A stretch of DNA of 64,000 nt from NCBI GenBank assembly GCA_963785125.1, contig CAWATU010000001.1, positions 620,001-684,000 on the forward strand, given 5' to 3'. This DNA comes from QHXN01 sp963785125. GTDB taxonomy: Bacteria > Acidobacteriota > Blastocatellia > Pyrinomonadales > Pyrinomonadaceae. The translations under genes were made by a program, and so were the position numbers. Shown piece by piece: positions 48,492 to 56,251 of the stretch. The first letter of the stretch is position 1, and each line of letters begins with the position of its first letter. The notes under the pieces are model-generated. The model did not search any database, was not told the DNA's origin, and saw nothing but the letters and a program-made list of their open reading frames with translations.

Positions 48492-49531
48492 CAATCGTCC
48501 TTGAGCTGGATGTCGTTCTCGTCGAGCGCGTCGATGAAGGCGTCGAAGTCTGTCTCGAAGCCGAGGTCTTTGGCCCACACCCGTGCCCTGGCCTCGCTAA
48601 TTCGGATGGCCCGGGCACGCTGCCCCGATGCGGTGACTTTGTCCCTCTCGGCCTGCACGCGCGCACGCACGCGCTCGGCCAGTTCCGCCTGCCGCTGCCG
48701 CATGGCGTCGGAGTGGAACTCCCGGCGCTCGGCGCGGTCGAGCACGTCCTTCTCTTTCCGGTACTTGAGGTTTGCAGCGGAGCGGTCGCGGAGGGACTCC
48801 TGGGCCGAGCGGGTCAACTTGATGCGCTCATCGCCCTGGTCGAGCCGGCGGTCGCCCTGCTTCAGTCTCTCGAACCCTTGAGTGATGCCCGCCTCGATGC
48901 GCTTGAGGTTGCCCTCGTTGCGCTCGCGCTCTAACTCGGGCCGCACGTCCTCGTAGGCCGCCCGCGCCTGCTTGTAGCCGATGTCGGCGAGCTTGGCGCC
49001 GAAGTCGAGCTGCGTGCCCCGGCGCGCGGTCTCCTGCTGCTCTAATCCGGCGGCCCTCTGCTTCTCGGCCTCGCGCCAGTCGATCTCGGTCGAGTACGGC
49101 TTGAAGCCACCGTAGAGCCCGCCAGTGACGGCACCGCCGAGCGCCCCCTGCAACGTCCCCGTGGCTCGCGCGCCGGTGGCCGCTCCCTGCAATCCTTTCT
49201 TCAGGACGGCGACGGCCCAGTGGTCGCGCGCTTTCGGGTCGGTGTAACCTTCGAGTTGGCGGCGGTACTCCTGCACGTCGGCGAGTTGGTCGCCCGTGTT
49301 ATTCAGCTCGGGGCGGAAGATGTTGCGGCCGTCCACGCGCATATTCGGGAGCGTCCCGTTCTCCGAGGGCGGAACATAGGGGCCGGTCTGCACAGGCAGG
49401 GGTCTGAGGTCGATGACACCGGGGGCGGCAAGCTCTTCGACCGCAGCGGGCTCGGTGACGCGGCGGGGCCTGAGTGCCTGACGGCGGCGGCGCTCCTCTT
49501 CGTCTTCCTCTTCGTATGGCATCGGTGTCAC
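48491..49531 (-). CDS. Helical internal-virion-like protein
   Basis: This 346-residue charged helical protein directly precedes the giant gene; its TGA shares a base with the giant gene's ATG. A glycine-rich stretch (GALGGAVTGGLYGGFK) lies near residues 125-145, and coiled coils fill 150-300 (RRLDQGDERIKLTRSAQESL). Likely a core or injected protein that partners the giant one. The function is inferred. Confidence 0.55.
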   Translation of the reverse strand: MTPMPYEEEDEEERRRRQALRPRRVTEPAAVEELAAPGVIDLRPLPVQTGPYVPPSENGTLPNMRVDGRNIFRPELNNTGDQLADVQEYRRQLEGYTDPKARDHWAVAVLKKGLQGAATGARATGTLQGALGGAVTGGLYGGFKPYSTEIDWREAEKQRAAGLEQQETARRGTQLDFGAKLADIGYKQARAAYEDVRPELERERNEGNLKRIEAGITQGFERLKQGDRRLDQGDERIKLTRSAQESLRDRSAANLKYRKEKDVLDRAERREFHSDAMRQRQAELAERVRARVQAERDKVTASGQRARAIRISEARARVWAKDLGFETDFDAFIDALDENDIQLKDD

Positions 49532-49565
49532 CTCAAGCGGGTCGGGAGCCGCCCGGAATCTTCTA

Positions 49566-49979
49566 TTAAGCCTCCCTCATGAGCCAGTCGGTCAGGATTC
49601 GGGGCAGCGCGCCCGCATCCTCCGGCTTTCGGATGTAGAGACTGGCGCCGCTCTCTTCGACGAGCGTGCTGCGTTCCACGGTCTGAGGGAAGGCGGTAAA
49701 AAAGGCCACCTTCGCCGCCGGGCAGATGCCCGTCTTCTCTGCGAGTCGGACGATCCGCGCCATCGTGAAGCCGTCGAAGTGCGGGAGGGCACAGTCGAAG
49801 ACGTAGGCGTCGAAGAAGTCCCCGGCCGCGAGCGTGTTGAAGAGCAGCGCCATCGCCTCGACGCCCGAGGCGCGGAATTCCGCGTCAAAGGGGCAGCCGG
49901 CGAACGCGGCGCGCATCATGTCGAGCGTCGCCTCGTCGTCGTCCACGACCATCACGCGGGGTCGGACATGCGGCAGCAT
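49566..49979 (-). CDS. Stand-alone response-regulator receiver domain
   Basis: This 137-residue protein is a receiver domain with no output domain. Landmarks: acidic D13-D15, phosphoacceptor D62 in YVFDCALPHFDGF, T95 in FFTAF and K118-P119 in YIRKPED. All conserved catalytic positions are present, so it could be phosphorylated by a host kinase. The ATG at 49979 overlaps the preceding stop (TGATG). It lies in the lysis region, between a spanin-like gene and the internal protein gene. Stand-alone receivers are rare in phages. Confidence 0.8.
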   Translation of the reverse strand: MLPHVRPRVMVVDDDEATLDMMRAAFAGCPFDAEFRASGVEAMALLFNTLAAGDFFDAYVFDCALPHFDGFTMARIVRLAEKTGICPAAKVAFFTAFPQTVERSTLVEESGASLYIRKPEDAGALPRILTDWLMREA

Positions 49980-50389
49980 CAACGGTTCCTCTCCGGCGAG
50001 TCAGTACGGTGCAGGCGCGCCGGGTCGTTAAAGTCCGTCTCGGGGAGTTCGAAGCGGCGCTCCAGGCTATTGAAGGCCCGCTCAAGCGCTCCCAGGCGCG
50101 CCCACAGGCGCAGATTCTCCTGCGCGCAGTCGTTGCGGTCACTCACGGCCGTGTCCCTCTCGACGGTTCGTGTTTTCAGGGCTTCACGCAAGGTGGCGAT
50201 CTCCGCGTCCCTCTCTTCCACCTTCGCCTGTCTCGACTCGGCCAGCGACTTGTAATCCGCGAGCGCGAGCGCCTGCGCCTTCTGGCCGCCGGTCTGGCGG
50301 TAGTACCAGATGAAGGCCCCGGTAGCCGCCGCGAGCCCGAAGAAGCCGAGCAGGCCGATGATAAAGTTGAGGCTGACGGTTCCGTCCAT
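49979..50389 (-). CDS. Putative i-spanin-like membrane protein
   Basis: This 136-residue protein has an N-terminal transmembrane helix (about 6-28, IIGLLGFFGLAAATGAFIWY) and a long coiled coil over about 45-115 (AEIATLREALKTRTVERDTA). This topology is that of Rz-type inner-membrane spanins. It is downstream of a signal-peptide protein and a holin-like protein. The assignment is by topology and position only. Confidence 0.5.
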   Translation of the reverse strand: MDGTVSLNFIIGLLGFFGLAAATGAFIWYYRQTGGQKAQALALADYKSLAESRQAKVEERDAEIATLREALKTRTVERDTAVSDRNDCAQENLRLWARLGALERAFNSLERRFELPETDFNDPARLHRTDSPERNR

Positions 50390-50532
50390 CTAGTCTCCGC
50401 GGCACCTTCGCGGGTGAGGTGCCCGCGTGATAGATTTGCGACCGCCGCGGGGGTTGTTTTGACCGACGCCCCTCGCGGCACAGGGTGGGTCGTGTTTGCA
50501 GCACGGCCCGCCCGCTCCCCTCCGGCAGCCGG
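50390..50532. other. Gap with several hairpins in the lysis region
   Basis: A 143-bp gap without a gene. It contains GC-rich inverted repeats, notably 50445-50452/50469-50478 with one bulge. No T-run follows them, so a full terminator is unlikely; a leader structure ahead of the spanin-like gene fits. Confidence 0.4.
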
Positions 50533-51114
50533 TCAGGGCCCGGATAGGCGCGAGACAGCCTCCCGCAGCAGCCGGTCGTTCCTCTCGAAGACGGGCAGGA
50601 GCGCCCGGAGCTTCTCCTTCGTGTCGTCGTCGAGCGTGAAAGCGACGGGCGCGCCGCCGGCCCCCTTCAGTTCACCCTGCGCGATGACCAGTCCGTTCTT
50701 CGCGGCCAGCACGCCCAACTGAAAGACGAGCTTCGTCTCCCCGTTCTTCAGGTGAAGCGTGCCGTCGCGTTCGAGGTCGGCTGCGAGCTTGACCACGGTG
50801 TCGAGCTGCTCGGCGAGCGTTCGAGAGTCGGCGCCGTCGAGCGCGGCTTTGGTGAACGCCAGCGCGGCCGAGTTGGCGTCGAGCGCGGCGCGGGCGAGTG
50901 CGAGCGACGTGGCGGGCTCGACACGTCCGGCCTCGCGGAAGGCGCGGACGGTGTCGATCCCGGGCTCAATGGCGCGCGCGGCCACGGTGAGACCGGCTGT
51001 GACGTTCTTTGCGACGGAGCGCTTCTCGTCGGTTGAGCAGGCGCGGAAGCCGGTGGTGCTTACGACGAGCGCGAGCAGGCAGAGCGGTAAGATGAGCAGG
51101 CGGTGAATCTTCAT
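50533..51114 (-). CDS. Exported helical protein, possible o-spanin-like
   Basis: This 193-residue protein has an N-terminal signal-like helix (residues 5-25) and a cysteine just after it (FRACS). The lipobox is not canonical, so a lipoprotein is uncertain. The rest is helical and charged (LAEQLDTVVKLAADLERDG). GGGAG precedes the ATG. Its neighbours suggest a lysis cassette; an envelope-spanning partner of the coiled-coil protein is a guess. Confidence 0.45.
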   Translation of the reverse strand: MKIHRLLILPLCLLALVVSTTGFRACSTDEKRSVAKNVTAGLTVAARAIEPGIDTVRAFREAGRVEPATSLALARAALDANSAALAFTKAALDGADSRTLAEQLDTVVKLAADLERDGTLHLKNGETKLVFQLGVLAAKNGLVIAQGELKGAGGAPVAFTLDDDTKEKLRALLPVFERNDRLLREAVSRLSGP

Positions 51115-51117
51115 AAT

Positions 51118-51351
51118 TCAGTCTCCCGGTTTCTGTTGGATGGTGGTTACGTCTGACTGCTGGACGTTGGTCTGCGGCGAGGTGGTCTGCTTCAGGAGCC
51201 CGCCGAAGACGCCCAGCATGACGAGGAAGGCACCCTCGATGAAGGTGGTGTCCGTGCCGGTGAGCTTGAGCGCCATGTAGCAGAGCAGCAGGACGAGTGC
51301 GCCGCCGCCCGCGAGGAACTTGTCTTTGATTGCCCCGGTTGTAGAGTCCAT
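51118..51351 (-). CDS. Holin-like small membrane protein
   Basis: This 77-residue protein has two transmembrane helices (FLAGGGALVLLLCYMALKL and FIEGAFLVMLGVFGGLL) joined by a short loop, then a polar C terminus. This is holin class II-like topology. I chose the ATG at 51351; the frame is open further upstream. It heads the lysis cassette after a terminator. Confidence 0.6.
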   Translation of the reverse strand: MDSTTGAIKDKFLAGGGALVLLLCYMALKLTGTDTTFIEGAFLVMLGVFGGLLKQTTSPQTNVQQSDVTTIQQKPGD

Positions 51352-51450
51352 CAGTTTCGCCTCGGTTAGAGTTCGCGAAGGGGCGACGACCAAGAAGGCT
51401 GCGACCGCCGCCCCTCCCCGCAACGGCCGCCAACCAATGAGCGGCCAAAT

Positions 51451-51490
51451 CAAAAGCCCGCCCTGACTCCCGAAGGAATCAAAGGCGGGC
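51451..51490 (-). terminator. Hairpin terminator before the lysis cassette
   Basis: Outer stem 51456-51462/51484-51490 of 7 bp, with a 7-bp inner stem, followed on the minus strand by TTTTGATTT. It lies between the zinc protein at 51516 and the holin-like gene, so it can separate early from late transcription. Confidence 0.75.
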
Positions 51491-51515
51491 GGGTAGAAGT
51501 CCTGTAGCCTCAGGC

Positions 51516-51803
51516 TCAGGCTTGCTCGCGGCTCGCGGCTCGGTTTTTCAAAATCGCCTTGAACGTCTGAATGTCGAGTTGGAGTTGTCGCTGCCGACGC
51601 TCAAGGTCGTGCGCAAACTTCGCCAACTCTGCGTCAGAGAGTATAGCAAACCCCGACTCGTCTACGACCTTTTTCTTCGTTTCTACTCCGCCCCCACATT
51701 CCATACAGACGACCTGTCCGACGCCCGTCGTTTTCGGGCGCGACCTGTCACCGCAACTACACCGAGGTGTCGGGCTCATCGTTGACATCTTTCGTTTAGA
51801 CAC
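51516..51803 (-). CDS. Zinc-ribbon protein with coiled-coil tail
   Basis: A 95-residue protein: CSCG and CMECGGG in the N-terminal half, a possible zinc ribbon, then a coiled coil (AKFAHDLERRQRQLQLDIQT). The GTG at 51803 or an internal ATG could be the start; no strong ribosome site decides. The function is unknown. Confidence 0.55.
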   Translation of the reverse strand: MSKRKMSTMSPTPRCSCGDRSRPKTTGVGQVVCMECGGGVETKKKVVDESGFAILSDAELAKFAHDLERRQRQLQLDIQTFKAILKNRAASREQA

Positions 51804-51823
51804 AACTGACGGACGACAGATCG

Positions 51824-52501
51824 CTACGCCGCCTTTTTACTTTTCAGTTGCAGGAGGAGTTCGGTAAGAACGCCGATGCGTTCCATGAGACTTTCATCGT
51901 CTAAGTTGAGCAACCCGGCGCCGAGCATGTCGATAAGTTGGTTGACGTAGAACGCTTGACGCATCCCGCCCGACCGTTCGTTCACCTCAACCTGCTTCTT
52001 CGTCAGCCTCCGGCCTTGCATGTGTGAGAACGTGGCCTTCAGCGGGACGAGTACGCCCGACGCCGTGACCGCCTGCGTGCCCGCGATACTCTCAAGGCGT
52101 TCGGGGCGAAGTTGGAGAACGTCGGCAACGGACTCCCTTTCGATACCTAACTCCTTGGCGATTTGAAGAATGCGCGCGTGGTCGAACCGGGCCAGCCCGC
52201 GCCCGTGCCGCGCGTTCGCCTCAACGGCACGTAGGAAGAAGTCGGCGTCGTCTTTGACCGTTTCAAGGTACGCTTGCACCTCAGTGTGGCCGAGGCGGCG
52301 TTGCGCCCTGAAGCGGTGGAAACCGTCAATGATGCGGGACGTTTTGGCGCACAGTCGTATAGGCTCGAAGGTCGCGCCTGCCTGCATCGCCTCCATGTAA
52401 CTACTCACGGTGGTGCCGTCAACAAGGTGGCGCGGGTAGAGCGCCATATCTTCAACAATTTTGGCGACGGGCACTTGGGCTAACTCAGACTGTCTTTTCA
52501 C
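51824..52501 (-). CDS. ParB-like DNA-binding/nuclease protein
   Basis: This 225-residue protein carries a ParB/Srx-like N-terminal domain: PVAKIVEDMALYPR, then IDGFHRFRAQRRLG at 58-71. A helix-turn-helix-like region follows (ILQIAKELGIERESVADVLQ), and a C-terminal helical domain (QLIDMLGAGLLNLDDESLME). Phage ParB-like proteins bind or cut DNA or act in partition and regulation. No ParA is seen. The GTG start has GGAG ahead and is fed by a pentamer repeat leader. It could bind the palindromes, which is speculative. Confidence 0.7.
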   Translation of the reverse strand: MKRQSELAQVPVAKIVEDMALYPRHLVDGTTVSSYMEAMQAGATFEPIRLCAKTSRIIDGFHRFRAQRRLGHTEVQAYLETVKDDADFFLRAVEANARHGRGLARFDHARILQIAKELGIERESVADVLQLRPERLESIAGTQAVTASGVLVPLKATFSHMQGRRLTKKQVEVNERSGGMRQAFYVNQLIDMLGAGLLNLDDESLMERIGVLTELLLQLKSKKAA

Positions 52502-52523
52502 GTTGTTCTCCTTTTGAGACTGT

Positions 52524-52583
52524 GCTTTGCTGGGCTGTGCTGCGCTAAGCTTGGCTCGGCTATGCTAAGCTTCGCTTCGCTGC
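52524..52583 (-). repeat. Degenerate pentanucleotide array (AGCNN x12)
   Basis: Twelve consecutive pentamers, each with AGC then two variable bases as read on the minus (transcribed) strand (NNGCT on the plus strand), run from 52583 to 52524. They end about 10 bp before the GGAG site of the ParB-like gene. Three bases of each unit are fixed while two vary freely. Confidence 0.85.
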
Positions 52584-52589
52584 GGAAAC

Positions 52590-53159
52590 TCAATCCAAGA
52601 CCCTAAACCGTCCGAACCATCCGCCCCTTTCAGGTCGGAAGGCGCCGATGCCGACGTTTATACCTGCGTCTATCAGCAACATTCTCACCGTCTGCTCCGG
52701 CTCGCCGAGGGTCGCATCTTCTACGAGAAAGCAGAACGATATACGCCAGTCGGTGACCACCGGACGATGCACGATGACTCCCCCACCTTTAGGAATGACT
52801 GCGCGCCGTGAGTCGATCTCGTACTTGCCGATGGGCTGAGACTCGCCGTCAAACACGGGCAGGAAGTCGGCCGGGTCGATCTGAATGTGGGACGTGAACC
52901 GTTTAAGCGTAGATCGGCCGGCGCCCGGCGCCTTGTATTTGCTGGCGACCGAGAGCGCGCTATTGCGGACTCCTGTCGCCGGGAAGACGAGCGCCCCGAT
53001 AGTATTACGGTAAGAGTACATCTCTGCCTCCTCTTCGGGTGTACGTTTGGCCGTCGTCACGCGACCGCCGCCCGGCTTTGGTGCCATCATCGCCGCCGGG
53101 TTCGCCATCATCAGCGGTGTTAGACCTTGAATCGTGTAGTTGCATCTGACTATGCTCAT
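52590..53159 (-). CDS. Conserved-type phage protein of unknown function
   Basis: This 189-residue protein opens with YTIQGLTPLMMANPAAMM and closes with VGIGAFRPERGGWFGRFRV. I associate this end-pattern with a widespread but uncharacterised phage protein family whose members carry a TPLLM-like N terminus and a G-x-G-x-x-R-P C terminus; I am not certain. The ATG at 53159 follows AGGAG, with a pentamer array just upstream. It lies between the two pentamer arrays. Confidence 0.55.
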   Translation of the reverse strand: MSIVRCNYTIQGLTPLMMANPAAMMAPKPGGGRVTTAKRTPEEEAEMYSYRNTIGALVFPATGVRNSALSVASKYKAPGAGRSTLKRFTSHIQIDPADFLPVFDGESQPIGKYEIDSRRAVIPKGGGVIVHRPVVTDWRISFCFLVEDATLGEPEQTVRMLLIDAGINVGIGAFRPERGGWFGRFRVLD

Positions 53160-53171
53160 GTGCTTACTCCT

Positions 53172-53221
53172 GTGCTGTGCTGTGCCATGCTGAGCTTCGC
53201 TGCGCCACGCTTCGCTTAGCA
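53172..53221 (-). repeat. Second degenerate pentanucleotide array (AGCNN/GGCNN x10)
   Basis: About ten units of AGCNN (a few GGCNN) on the transcribed strand, placed directly ahead of the AGGAG of the gene at 52590-53159. It has the same phase and rule as the array at 52524-52583. Confidence 0.8.
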
Positions 53222-53258
53222 ACGTTGATGTCGGGCCAATTACATAAGCTGAACTTCC

Positions 53259-54086
53259 TCAAGAGCACGCGCCCGGACTCGAACCGGGGAGCGGGTCAAG
53301 CTCCAACTCGTCAAGGCGCTCGCGGAGGCGACGATTCTCCTTCACCAGATCGAGCGCGACGCGGTTCGCCTCTGTCGCGTCCTGCTTCCACGCCAGGCGC
53401 TCCATCATCACGCCATCGTTCGGGCAGGGCTCCGGCTCGGCGCTCGCGTCTACGCCGACGGACAGGTCGGTCGCGGACATGACGCGCTTGTGCAGGCGGA
53501 ACGAACATTTCGGGCAGACCCAGTCGCCGGGGACGTAGAGGTGCTCTCGCTCGACCTCGTGCAGACGCTCCCACACGAGACGCGTCCATCGCGCATCGTC
53601 GAGCGCGTTGTGCGCCGTGCCGACCGGCGGCACGAGCTGGTAGAAGTCGCCCTCGAAGCCGATTTCCTCGGCGAGCTGCTTCACGTCTCGGGTGAGGAAC
53701 GGCCAGCCCTTCGGCAGGTCGATCATGCGCCCGAACAACTGGCAGAGGGCGACGTGGTCGTAGGCCGAGTAGTAGCCCCACCATTCGGGCGTGTCGTCGC
53801 CGACGAAGGCGAGCAGGCGTGCACGAATCTCGGCGCTCGGAATCCACGAGGCGAGGCCGAGAGCCGTCCGCGCCCACCCGAACTCGGTCAGCTTGAGCGC
53901 GTAAAGACTCGGGAAGACGTTGGTCTGCACCCACTCGCTCGCGCGATTGAGCTTACATTCCGCGTTCTGAGCGTAGAATTCCCGCCCGTCCTCGCACACG
54001 GCCCCGATGCTGATGAGGTCGATGGTCCGGCCGTCCTCAATAAATTCACAGTCGATGAAAAATCGTTTTGCAGTCTTTGCGCTCAT
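53259..54086 (-). CDS. DEDDh 3-prime to 5-prime exonuclease with zinc-ribbon tail
   Basis: This 275-residue protein has an exonuclease core with D12 and E14 (FIDCEF), D110 (YSAYDHVALC) and H159 with D163/D164 (TAHNALDD). This is the RNase T/DnaQ-like type, close to Rv2179c-type exoribonucleases. Two cysteine motifs (CPKC and CPND) and a helix (LVKENRRLRERLDELE) follow. The ATG overlaps the stop of the small gene upstream as ATGA. The last codons run into a tRNA T-arm-like sequence. Confidence 0.75.
   Translation of the reverse strand: MSAKTAKRFFIDCEFIEDGRTIDLISIGAVCEDGREFYAQNAECKLNRASEWVQTNVFPSLYALKLTEFGWARTALGLASWIPSAEIRARLLAFVGDDTPEWWGYYSAYDHVALCQLFGRMIDLPKGWPFLTRDVKQLAEEIGFEGDFYQLVPPVGTAHNALDDARWTRLVWERLHEVEREHLYVPGDWVCPKCSFRLHKRVMSATDLSVGVDASAEPEPCPNDGVMMERLAWKQDATEANRVALDLVKENRRLRERLDELELDPLPGSSPGACS
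53265..53288 (-). other. tRNA T-arm and acceptor-like fragment
   Basis: On the minus strand, CCCGG-TTCGAGT-CCGGG forms a canonical T arm (53272-53288), followed by a CGCGTGC stretch where the acceptor 3-prime strand would be (53265-53271). No 5-prime half exists upstream, so it is a 3-prime fragment. Such tRNA 3-prime ends are common phage attachment cores, but it could be chance. Confidence 0.3.
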
Positions 54087-54280
54087 CCCTCTTCCTCCCC
54101 TTCCAACCGCCGCAGATGCTCGACGACCTCCGTGGCCTCTTCCTCCGTCCTGAGCGGGTGCGCCTCGTCAGCGTCGCGGGCGGCGAGCAGGCGCGGCGTC
54201 GAGGCGGAGGGCTTCAGCGCCCGCCAGTGTGCGAGCCGTTCGAGGTAGTGGTCGATGTGGGATTGCTGGCGCTCGTTCAT
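54083..54280 (-). CDS. Small helical protein
   Basis: A 65-residue protein, mostly helical (SHIDHYLERLAHWRALKPSA, EATEVVEHLRRLEGEEEG). The ATG at 54280 overlaps the stop of the EVE-like gene and its own stop overlaps the exonuclease start, each by ATGA. The function is unknown. Confidence 0.6.
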   Translation of the reverse strand: MNERQQSHIDHYLERLAHWRALKPSASTPRLLAARDADEAHPLRTEEEATEVVEHLRRLEGEEEG

Positions 54281-54660
54281 AGAGCCATCAACCTTTCGAT
54301 AGTTTGAAGGTAGGCATTCGGCACTCTCACGCCGACGCCCGGCATCTTGGGCCAACCCCAGCCGCGACACTCGTTCAACATTTGCGCGCGCGTGACCGGC
54401 TCCGAGAGCATCCGGAGCCCGTGGATGTCGATGAAGTAATGCTCATACCATTCATTGCTCGGGTCATCGCAATACTCGGCGTCTGTCGTCGCTTCACCGA
54501 CGGCGACGACGGCGCAGACCGGGGCGGAGACGTACAGGGCGATGCGGTCACCCGCGCGGACGTGCTTACTCACTGTCCAGTTTGTCTCGCCCGCCGCAGC
54601 ATCCTCGCGCAGCATGTCGTAGAACTCCGGGTTGGTGACCGTGATAAAAATGTGCTTCAT
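54277..54660 (-). CDS. EVE/ASCH-like domain protein
   Basis: A 127-residue protein with a MKHIFITVTNPEFYDML start and a VRAGDRIALYVSAPVCAVVA strand, the pattern of EVE-type small domains that bind modified bases in nucleic acids. In a phage with three methyltransferases this would fit reading modified DNA or RNA. The fold call is tentative. AGGA precedes the ATG. Confidence 0.55.
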   Translation of the reverse strand: MKHIFITVTNPEFYDMLREDAAAGETNWTVSKHVRAGDRIALYVSAPVCAVVAVGEATTDAEYCDDPSNEWYEHYFIDIHGLRMLSEPVTRAQMLNECRGWGWPKMPGVGVRVPNAYLQTIERLMAL

Positions 54661-54681
54661 CGTTCAAATCCTCCCCTCCCC

Positions 54682-55620
54682 CTACTGTTTTAACCCCTGC
54701 ATAACAGGCACAACGGCCGGGTCGCGCGCCGCGGGCGCGAGGTAGCGCAGCCGGAGCAGGTTCTTAACCGAGTCGTCGGCGTTGAGCGCAGAGATGAGCC
54801 CTTCGCGGTCGGTCGCGACGTTGACGGAGAGGACGGAATCGACGTGGCGGACGGCCTCGGTGAAGGACATGAGGTTTTTAGGCTTGACGGGTTGGACGCC
54901 CTCTTCTCGCGCGAGCCGGCGCGCTTCGAGCCATTCGAGGAGCTGCTCGCTGTCGTCGTAACGGCCGTCGCGGGAGAGCTCAAGCCAGCCGGAGCCGAGC
55001 CCCTTCTCGGCGGCGTAGGCTTTTCTCAGCTCGTAAGAGTGACGAGACCTGCCCACACGCACACCGGCGTCAGCCGACTCGCCGTCGCGCTCGCGCGCGG
55101 TGTGTGTGTGTACCTTAGGAGGAGTACCTTCAGAGGGAGTACCTTCGGTGATCTCTGGTGACACACCCACCCCGACCTCTGGTGACACACCTCCCCGTTC
55201 TCTGGTAACACACCTCGGGCCTTCGACCCCGACCTCTGGTGACACACCCACCCCGGTCTGTGGTGACACACCTTCCGAGTCTCGGTGGAGGGCGATCTCG
55301 CGGGCGGCGGCGACCGTCTCCCTCCCGGCCCATTCCCTTTTGGGGAGCAGCCGGTAGACGGTCGGCTTGCCGGGCTGAACCTCCTTGTGGACGAGGCGGC
55401 AGAGGACGAGCACCTTGAGCGCGCGGCGGATCGTGCTCAAGGAGACCTCGAACTCTGCCGCCATCTTGGCCGCGCTCTCGAAGTGGCGCCCCGACTCTCC
55501 GGCCCGGCGCGCGATGCGCCCGTAGACGCGGAACTCGACGCAGTTGAGGCCGTAGTCGTCCAGCTCCCGGTGGATGAAGACGGGGAGGTCGTCGCGCCCT
55601 TCCCGGGCCACGGCCGTCAT
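54682..55620 (-). CDS. Replication-initiator-like winged-helix protein
   Basis: This 312-residue protein has an N-terminal winged-helix domain at about 15-90 (EFRVYGRIARRAGESGRHFE, EFEVSLSTIRRALKVLVLCR), and helices at the C terminus. Between them, residues 117-156 are encoded by five iteron-like repeats. A gene that contains its own origin in the middle is reminiscent of lambda O. No helicase-loader is identified. Alternative: a transcription factor. Confidence 0.6.
   Translation of the reverse strand: MTAVAREGRDDLPVFIHRELDDYGLNCVEFRVYGRIARRAGESGRHFESAAKMAAEFEVSLSTIRRALKVLVLCRLVHKEVQPGKPTVYRLLPKREWAGRETVAAAREIALHRDSEGVSPQTGVGVSPEVGVEGPRCVTRERGGVSPEVGVGVSPEITEGTPSEGTPPKVHTHTARERDGESADAGVRVGRSRHSYELRKAYAAEKGLGSGWLELSRDGRYDDSEQLLEWLEARRLAREEGVQPVKPKNLMSFTEAVRHVDSVLSVNVATDREGLISALNADDSVKNLLRLRYLAPAARDPAVVPVMQGLKQ
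55153..55272. repeat. Five iteron-like direct repeats (CTCTGGTGACACACC)
   Basis: 15-bp copies start at 55153, 55177, 55200, 55234 and 55258, the third and fifth with changes. The spacing is 24, 23, 34 and 24 bp, near helical-turn multiples. They lie inside the initiator-like gene. A (GT)n tract and two GAGTACCTTC repeats lie just to their left (55096-55150). A predicted replication origin. Confidence 0.65.
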
Positions 55621-55784
55621 GGAGCGGCCGGCCTCGCGGCGAATGGTGAATGGTCAGGTGACATAAGGCGAAACCCCCGAGGGGAGACCGAACGGAAGTG
55701 CGCGAGGAAGGCCCGCGCGGGGGATGAGTGGCCCGAGCCGTTATGGTTCGGAATGATTGAGACGCCGTTATCTGACTCGGCTTC

Positions 55785-56003
55785 TTATCCCGCGGCGTCG
55801 AGCCGGACGACGTTCACGGCCTGCAAGCCCTTCGGCCTCTCCTCCACGTCGAACTCTACGCGCTCGCCCTCGACGAGCGTGCGGTAGCCCTCCATCTTGA
55901 TTGCCGACTCGTGAACGAAGATGTCGCGGCCTCCGTCCGCCGCTTCGATGAAGCCGTAAGAATCCCTAAACCATTTGACCGTGCCGGTCTGTCTCTCTGC
56001 CAT
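55785..56003 (-). CDS. Cold-shock-domain protein
   Basis: This 72-residue protein is a CspA-type single-strand nucleic-acid-binding beta barrel: TGTVKWFRDSYGFIEA (RNP1) and DIFVHES (RNP2) are both present. Such proteins act as RNA chaperones. The ATG at 56003 is near AGGGAG, which lies in a GGGAG/CTCCC inverted repeat. It is the last gene before a spacer preceding the initiator gene. Confidence 0.9.
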   Translation of the reverse strand: MAERQTGTVKWFRDSYGFIEAADGGRDIFVHESAIKMEGYRTLVEGERVEFDVEERPKGLQAVNVVRLDAAG

Positions 56004-56017
56004 CGGGAGAACTCCCT

Positions 56018-56251
56018 TCAGTTAATCGACATGATTAAAAACGCGCGCGGATGGACGACAGGGTTGACCGTGCCGCGCCCGTCACACTCCCCGCAGTCGC
56101 CGCAGAACCGGGGCGTACGCCGGTACGTGCTGCCGCAGGCGTGGCAGCGGTGCAGGAGGGGCCGCGGGGAGCCGTCCGCCGCCATGAGCGGCTGGGCGAA
56201 GAGCGGGCCGTTGGGGCCGTCGGGGCGGCCGAGTCTGAACTGGTAGGCCAT
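56018..56251 (-). CDS. Small zinc-ribbon protein
   Basis: A 77-residue protein with CHACG and CGDCGEC in its middle, a double CxxC zinc ribbon. The start is adjacent to the previous stop. It is one of several consecutive zinc ribbons in this operon. Confidence 0.65.
   Translation of the reverse strand: MAYQFRLGRPDGPNGPLFAQPLMAADGSPRPLLHRCHACGSTYRRTPRFCGDCGECDGRGTVNPVVHPRAFLIMSIN

Noticed and set aside
53230..53310. Complete tRNA gene on the minus strand
   Set aside because: Only the T arm and acceptor-like 3-prime part exist; there is no matching 5-prime acceptor, D arm or anticodon arm.
55153..55272. CRISPR-like repeat array
   Set aside because: Repeats are 15 bp with short variable gaps, no cas genes, and they lie within a coding gene. 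Iterons fit better.
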